A stretch of DNA of 64,000 bases from Saussurea involucrata (taxonomy: Eukaryota > Streptophyta > Magnoliopsida > Asterales > Asteraceae). Positions 57,962-64,000 of the stretch are shown one piece after another; within the stretch, counting starts at the first letter, position 1, and each line of letters starts with the position of its first letter. The translations under genes and the position numbers were made by a program. The stretch is taken from contig CM066312.1 in NCBI GenBank assembly GCA_033807775.1, positions 24,401,696-24,465,695 of the forward strand. Direction: 5' to 3'. The notes under the pieces are model-generated. The model was not told where the DNA came from, did no database searches, and saw only the letters and a program-made list of their open reading frames with translations.

Positions 57962-59486
57962 TTTGTTAACTTTATTTCTCTGACTGAACCAAAGAAAGTA
58001 GATGATGCCCTCAAAGATCCAAACTTGGTCAGCGCCATGCAAGAAGAGCTGACCGAATTCGAAAGAATCAAAGTTTGGAAACTCGTTCGAAGAACAACTG
58101 ACAAAACAGTGATAGGCACTAAATGGAACTGTAACCCGCAACAAGGCTGGTCTTGTTGCTCAGGGATACAGACAAGAGGAAGGCATAGATTACGATGAAA
58201 CATTTTCTCCAGTAGCAAGACTAGAATCTATTCGTCTATTCTTAGCATATGCTGTACACAAAGACTTCGAAGTATATCAGATGGATGTTAAGTCAGCGTT
58301 TCTAAATGGAAAGCTGAATGAAGAAGTCTATGTGGAACAACCTCCAGGATTCTCAGATCCTAAGCGTCCAGGTTATGTTTATAAACTGCATAAGGCACTT
58401 TATGGCTTAAAGCAAGCTCCACGTGCATGGTATGACACTCTCTCTACTTATCTCCATATTGAACAATTTGAGCGTGGTAAAATTGATAAGACTCTTTTCT
58501 TCAGGAAAGTAAAAGGTCATATCATTCTTGTTCAGATATATGTTGATGACATTATATTTGGTTCTACTAACCCTGATCTTTGTACTCGTTTCGCTGATAG
58601 AATGAAAGATGAGTATAAAATGAGCATGATGGGTGAACTAACATATTTCCTTGGTCTTCAGATAAAGCAAAATGAAAAAGGAACTTTCATTAATCAGGGA
58701 AAGTATGTTAAAGATATGCTAAAGAAATTAGATTTAACTCAAAGTTCAGCTATGAAAACCCCTATGGCACCACCGCTGACACTAGATAAGGATACTAATG
58801 GTATTCCTGTTAATGTCACGCTGTACCGTGGGATGATCGGCTCTCTCTTGTATCTTACAGCTAGCCGACCCGATATTATGTACGCAACCTGTTTGTGTGC
58901 ACGATATCAAGCTGAACCTAAGATATCTCATATGACCGCTGTAAAGCGAATTTTTCGATATCTTAAGGGTACTGCGAACCTAGGTCTTTGGTATCCCAAA
59001 GACTCAGGGTTTGATTTAATCACCTATTCAGATAGTGATTTTGCAGGTTGCAAATTGGATAGGAAAAGCACCACAGGAGGCTGTCAGCTCCTGGGTGGAA
59101 AGCTGGTGAGTTGGACAAGTAAAAAGCAAAACTCAGTGTCCACCTCCACAGCTGAAGCTGAGTATGTAGCCGCTGGAAGCTGTTGTTCTCAGGTCTTGTG
59201 GATGAGAAGTCAACTACTGGACTATGACCTACAACTCTCAAATATTCCAATCTATTACGACAACACAAGTGCCATCGCTATAGCCAACAATCCAGTGCTT
59301 CACTCAAAGACAAAACACATCGAAATCAGGTATCATTTTATCAGATATCATGTGATGAATGGTGATATAGAACTTCATTTTATCCCAACTGACTATCAGT
59401 TAGCTGATCTGTTCACCAAACCTCTTGATGAGACAATATTCAACTTTCTCATCAGCGAGCTTGGAATGCTGAACTTTGAAGAGTAA
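57962..59486 (+). pseudogene. Copia I reverse transcriptase and RNase H
   Basis: The RT start (DALKDPNLVSAMQEEL) is read from 57962. A short deletion/frame change near 58125 removes part of the GTKWVFRNK region. From 58281 a 401-residue frame is intact: QMDVKSAFLNGKLNEEVYV, LYGLKQAPRAWY, the catalytic IYVDDIIFG, RNase H YSDSDFAGC, DRKSTTGGC, and STAEAEYVAAG, ending at GMLNFEE. Confidence 0.85.
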
Positions 59487-60456
59487 AATCTTCAGCGGTT
59501 CACATTTGATCAGCGATAGGAGAAAATCAACTTGTATAACCTATTCTATCATTTTCTCTCTGAATAAACTTGATTCGCTGAAAGCAAGGTATGTTTTTCT
59601 CTCTCTGACAATCGCATGTGAATGCAAGATTTCAAAACAAATTGCATCGCTGAATATCTCTTCCTTAATCAGCGATACTTTGAAATTTCTAAAACCAACA
59701 CTAATATTTCTATTCAGTGCTTCATGTTTTCAAAAGTGTCCCTGAGTTTTTCAAAACCTCAGAGACATCCTAAAATATGAAAGGACAGTTGTGACGTCAT
59801 TGCAACGGATAAGCCCCGACACGTTTTTTTTCTGACACACGTTTGCACGTTTCGTTTACCTTCCAATCAAATGCAAACACGTGTCCGTGTCATGATGAAA
59901 AACTTTTCCGCTCAAGTTTTTCTCTCTCTCTAATCTCACTATATAAACACTTTGTGGGTTTATATTTTTTCTTTTACGCGAAAAAACTTCTCCAAGCAAG
60001 AAAGAATTACTATTGCATTTGTGCTCTCAAGTTTTTCAAGAACTTCTTCTTCTTCAACGAACCAGGTTAATAATTCTGTTATTTACCTACTTCTTAAACT
60101 TGTTAATGATCTTCTCATTGTTTTTACAAGATCAAACAAAAGAACTTTTTCAAATGAAATCATTTCTTTCATGGTTTTATGAACACAACCTTTCATGGTT
60201 GTTCTTCAAGTTTAAACGCGAAATCTTAAACTTGTTCTTCATACGTTTTTCCAGAATCCTAATTCTCAAAGGAAACTGGAAAACAATATTTTTATTGGGT
60301 TTGCATTTCTTTTTTCAAAAACAAGAAAAACCCTAATCTTCATTAAGACATTTTTGTCTGAATGAAATGGACAAAATTCGAACCATCTTATTGGAAAATC
60401 TTTCCACATTAAGATTATTCTTATTTGTTAATCTTTGGTTGAACTGATATACAGAA
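59487..60456 (+). promoter_or_regulatory. Promoter-like spacer with 5' UTR intron, Copia I
   Basis: There is no protein-coding homology. In order: TGACGTCA (59792-59799), CCAAT (59863-59867), CACGTG (59878-59883), a CT-rich tract (59919-59938) and TATATAAA (59940-59947). Downstream are a donor AG|GTTAAT (intron from 60066) and an acceptor GATATACAG|AA (60454), two bases before the ATG of the envelope-like ORF. The predicted intron is 389 nt and T-rich. Each motif is common singly; the ordered set is what suggests an internal promoter. Confidence 0.5.
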
Positions 60457-61951
60457 ATGGCATCTTCTGACATTTCCTCTGCCAAGAACACCACCGCTGA
60501 GAACACTGCTGCTGATGCTACTGAGGAATTGGAAATCATCAAGGCTCCTCAGGTCAAGTTCACTCTTGAAGAACTTGATTGGACAAAGTCAAATAACCTC
60601 TATGCGCTTCTCGAGTTTCCTCCTCGAAAGAAAGTCATACATCTGAATGATGCTGTGAATTTCCTGAAAAATTGTTGCCTCTCCACAACCCTGACCATAA
60701 CACCTCCTCCACATCAGCTACTGCTATCTCAGTTATGGTATTCTGCCAGACACTCTCAGCTACCATCAACAAAACACTCCTCAAAGACAATTGACTGCAT
60801 CCTATGTGATACGGATTATGGCACTATAAAAATCACCCCTGCCATTATCCGCAAAGCCCTGAGCCTTCCCATCGCAACCAAAGAAAAACCTTTTGTTCCC
60901 CTCCCTGACCACAAGAAACACTCAGATAGGGAAGCCATCACTGCATTCTTCGATGCAATGGGCTATGTATGGGAAACTAGGAGGAACAAGAAGCATGAGA
61001 AGAAGCTGACCCTCATCAAGAAATCAAAAATGCCCAGCGAGATGAATTTCATCTTCGCTCACTTAATCAGCTACATGACTGCAAAGACTGGCTCCTCTGA
61101 TCAAGCCGCTCAACCTCAGCAAGCAATGGGATATGATTTGCTGAAAGGTCTACATATTGACTGGGCATCGATAATCTACGATGATATAGTACTCAGAGTA
61201 GACTCCGCCGCTGACCGATCTCCATGGGTTCCATATCCAAGATTCATCAGCGCCGTCTTCTAAACAGGCCTGAAGGACAACTACCCAAAAGAGGGTGACC
61301 TGAAACTCTCTCAGGTTGGCCCTAAGGTACTCGACTTCAAACCTGTGGAAAACGAGGTACGTCTTTCTACACTTTTAACTCTTCTCAACCCTACTTCTTC
61401 GACTTCTGCAGCTCCTTCAGCGGACAAACCCATCGCTGATACCCAAGATGCAACCTCCATTACTTCTCATAAAAGGAAACACTCCTCTACCCAACTTAGT
61501 TCCAAAAGAACTAAGAAAACCAAGGAGCAACCCCAGCAATCTCTTGCTGAAGACTCCTCAGCTCAGCTCGAAGAGCTGAAGGAATGTTCAGTGGTACACT
61601 CTGCCACAGCTGAACAAGCCACCCATTCCATACCAGCTTCAGCGTGTCTAAACGCTGAGGTTACAAACTTGGAATCTACCCAACCTCCTTCAGTCTCTCC
61701 ACAGACTGAAGAAGTGATTCTCAGCGGATCCAACGCTGAACCCCGCACCCAACCAACATTCTCAACCTTCGCTCCTCCCTCTACTCAATTGGACTCTAAT
61801 CCAGCTGTCACTGGAGCACCTGTCATTCCTCCAGAAGCTAAAGCTGATACAGGACCTGTAGGAACGTCCATGCGTATACGCACTCTCGCTGACGACATGG
61901 AACATTTTTCAGGTCACATAAGTTTTGATGACTTCGTCGACCCTCCTGCAG
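60457..61951 (+). pseudogene. Copia I envelope-like ORF, N-terminal part
   Basis: It begins MASSDISSAKN and runs in one frame with a single TAA (61261-61263) that appears to replace a Gln codon. The N-terminal ~270 residues are a globular block of the same type as the start of Copia A's extra ORF, followed by a Ser/Pro/Thr-rich region with a basic patch (KRKHSST...SKRTKKTKE). That patch could be a nuclear localisation signal, which is inference. A donor CAG|GTATAC at 61951/61952 may end this exon. Confidence 0.6.
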
Positions 61952-62015
61952 GTATACACCAACCCATATACACTGTATTGAACCCCAAACTTCTGAGCTT
62001 TCCTCTGTTCACAAG
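61952..62015 (+). other. Candidate intron 1 of the envelope-like region
   Basis: Donor GCAG|GTATAC and a pyrimidine-rich tail. Using the acceptor CACAAG at 62015 joins the two reading frames in phase. The stronger-looking ATGTTACAG at 62031 does not keep phase. At 64 nt it is near the lower limit for plant introns. Confidence 0.35.
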
Positions 62016-63108
62016 TACTTATATGTTACAGTCCTAATTTGGGAGACATCAACGCCTCTCTGAAGACCCTAGAGACGAAGCTGACAGGTCTCACCACTAC
62101 TCTTTCTAACAACTGTTCAACTGTAACAAACGCTGGAGAGAATCTTACAAAGCTGACAACAGTGGTGGAAGAGAAAGCCTCCAAAGCTGACTTGGAGAAG
62201 GTTGATAAATCTCTCAGCAACTTTGCCAAAGTTCTCGCTGACATCTACACAGACTACCTCGCCATCAAAACAACAGTTCACTCCATGTCCAGCGAAGTCA
62301 CAACGCTGAAGACATCGGTTGGAAGACTAGAAGGAGAGATGTCTGCTGTAAAGACTGAAGTTAACACCTCAGTAAGTTCAGTGAAGTCTGAAGTCTCTGT
62401 GGTCAGAGAGATTGTTCAGAAAGTGCTAGATCACCTGACCACCTCAACTTCTCAATTCACTCAGGCCGATCGAGATAATCTACAAAAGATCAGTCCTGCT
62501 ATTACTGGCCTAGAAGACAGAGTAGCAGCGATTGAAGATTATATGGGGGTCCCTGGCCAAGAAGACAGGGAACCAAAACCAACCGCTGAATCTTCCCATT
62601 CCTCCCATACTCATCATGAGGAAGGGGGGAGAAGATATCTGAAGACCTTCCCCATGATGAATCTATCCGGGGGGAGAAGACTGAAGACCTCACCCTTACT
62701 AAAGAGGGTGAGAAGACAAATGAAGAAACAACCGCTGGACCTTAGGGAGATGAAAACCCTGAGGGAACCGAGAAGCTTACCTCTATATCTGAGGGGGAGC
62801 AACTCGAAGAAGAAGCTGAAGAATCTGAATCTGAAGCTGAAGATGAAGAAGCCATCGACTTATCTGATGATGAACCATCCTCTTCTCCAAAGAATGATGA
62901 TGATGACGATGATGATGATGATGATGACTCCTTTATCATCAAGCCTGCTAAGAGGACTACAGTTCTTAAAGGGATCGTGATAAACGAACCTTCAGGGGAG
63001 CGGACCAAATCAAAGCCTTCAGCGTCTGAAGCTGACAAGGGCAAAGGAAAAGGTGTCGCTGAAGACAATGACAATCTGACGATCTCGCTTCCAAAGCCAG
63101 TTTGTCAG
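62016..63108 (+). pseudogene. Copia I envelope-like ORF, coiled-coil middle part
   Basis: It encodes heptad-rich sequence (GDINASLKTLETKLTGL...), a likely coiled coil of ~170 residues, then an acidic region ending in a run of eleven Asp (62893-62928) and a basic KPAKRTT segment. A one-base change in the G run near 62625 shifts the frame, and a TAG near 62742 interrupts it. A donor GTCAG|GTACAC lies at 63108/63109. Confidence 0.55.
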
Positions 63109-63247
63109 GTACACTAAATCTTACACTCATCCCTCCTCTATCTATACATATTCAGCTCTCCTCTCCACAACCTCTATACACAACCACATTCTCTCTCTAT
63201 CTGTTCTACCCAAGTTCTTAGTCATACGATCGCTGTGTTTCAGCTAG
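63109..63247 (+). other. Candidate intron 2 of the envelope-like region
   Basis: CAG|GTACAC donor, a C/T-rich interior without coding potential, and adjacent acceptors at TTTCAG (63243) and CTAG (63247). The second restores the reading frame exactly (139 nt). The first (135 nt) would meet a stop. Confidence 0.5.
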
Positions 63248-64000
63248 TCCTCTCCCCTATTTGAGGATATCGCTGAAGTTCCTACAGCTGCGACTTCACC
63301 AACAATAATCCCAGCTCCCAACGCTGAAGAAATAATCCAAGTCTTGGATTTGATCTCTGAGACTGATGAGCCTGAACAACAGATGCTCTCTCATACAAAC
63401 AGACCTTCCTTGGTTCCTCAAAAACCAAGTGAAGAGGATCAGAAAAGAAGAGAAGAGATAATAAAGAAGTTCGAGGATCAGCGAATCATTCTGAAGCGTG
63501 ATCAACTTCCTTCTGTTCCTCCAAAGTTCAAACTTTCTCAAAAGGAATACAAGGATCACCTCAGAGCTGAACGTCTGATCGCTGAAAGAAGGGAAGTTGA
63601 AGAAAAAGACAGAAAACTCGCCATCCGGCTTACTCAACAATCAGTGAAAGACCCCAAGCTGAAAAGAACTCCAATCAAAGTTCAACGTCAGCTATGGGAA
63701 GACGCCAAGAAGATCGTTGAAGAAAAGAGGACTCTGTCTCAATCTACTTTAACCTAGTGCAAAGAAAAGGTACACTTCAGACATCGAACTTCTAGAATCA
63801 ACAAGGTACTCATCGCTGGAAGATCAACCCTCAAAGTTTCAATCACTGAAATCGAGATATTCAGAGAGAATGGACAGTACAAAAAATTCTATGCTGAAGC
63901 CATCACGAAGTACGGTCTCTCTGAATGCTTGGAGATCAGATTAGCCATCCAGAAGTCTCAGTCTAAGTACAAGGATCATGTTGAAAAGCTGATAAACAAA
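63248..64000 (+). pseudogene. Copia I envelope-like ORF, C-terminal part (runs off window)
   Basis: One frame from SSPLFEDIAEV to the window edge, with one TAG at 63755-63757. It includes a Lys/Glu/Arg-rich helix (EEDQKRREEIIKKFEDQR, RAERLIAERREVEEKDRK) and then a conserved block (VSITEIEIFRENGQYKKFY). The remainder and the 3' LTR are outside the window. Confidence 0.6.

Larger units (their letters stand above)
44469..64000 (+). mobile_element. Copia I: Sirevirus-like copia element (continues off-window)
   Basis: 5' LTR, tRNA-Met primer site, gag, pol and a long envelope-like region all lie on the plus strand, interrupted by Gypsy J (48669-56720). The 3' LTR is beyond the right edge. Inserted in Gypsy E pol; the 5 bp before the LTR are GCTTC. 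Several in-frame stops show it is inactive. Confidence 0.85.

Noticed and set aside
61357..61411. GAG|GTACGT...TTCTGCAG interval in the envelope-like ORF
   Set aside because: The splice signals look strong, but the sequence is open in frame and removing 55 nt would break it.
62893..62928. GAT/GAC run as a standalone microsatellite
   Set aside because: It is in frame with the acidic region of the envelope-like ORF and is better read as a poly-Asp tract.

Overview
The window is plant nuclear DNA made almost entirely of nested LTR retrotransposons; I found no single-copy host gene. The evidence is Ty1/copia and Ty3/gypsy polyproteins, primer-binding sites complementary to plant initiator tRNA-Met (TGGTATCAGAGC), AGGGGGAG-type polypurine tracts, an Athila-type TGGCGCCGTTGCC site and a Tourist-like MITE. 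A eudicot is likely. One LTR fragment beginning TGTCACACCCCG resembles LTRs I associate with Asteraceae, which is a weak inference.

Left block (1-8736): a copia/Sirevirus 3' end ('Copia A', +) carries a broken envelope-like ORF and a complete 3' LTR. It abuts 'element L' (-), a Gag-like coiled-coil retroelement. L in turn sits in the RNase H region of 'Copia B' (+).

Middle block (8737-24268): chromovirus 'Gypsy C' (-, 8.8 kb, two long LTRs) is inserted in the 3' LTR of Copia B. After it come a PIF/Harbinger-like MITE, an unclassified GC-rich patch, 'Copia D' (-) with most of its integrase missing, and an Athila LTR/gag remnant.

Right block (24269-64000): chromovirus 'Gypsy E' (-) is split twice. 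Its 3' LTR holds 'element F' (25200-42328, TSD CGGTA), which contains G (25463-31094, TSD GTTTT) and H (34254-39807, TSD ACTTC). F, G and H are one family of short-LTR, pol-less elements whose only gene is a coiled-coil, Gag-like protein. The pol of Gypsy E is interrupted by 'Copia I' (+, 44469 to past the end), a Sirevirus with gag, pol and a long envelope-like region. Copia I is itself split by a young chromovirus, 'Gypsy J' (48669-56720, TSD CTACC).

Only F, G, H and L lack pol, so they presumably depended on Sirevirus enzymes from elements like A, B or I, whose tRNA-Met primer site and polypurine-tract motifs they share. The observations most worth following are: (1) the pol-less Gag-like family with a consistently altered zinc knuckle; (2) family-specific short DNA words and ~31-bp tandem stem-loop arrays, most strikingly about 40 copies of CGCTGA/TCAGCG across Copia I; (3) a promoter-like segment plus candidate introns in front of and inside the envelope-like region of Copia I; and (4) conserved hairpins beside polypurine tracts with paired changes between families.
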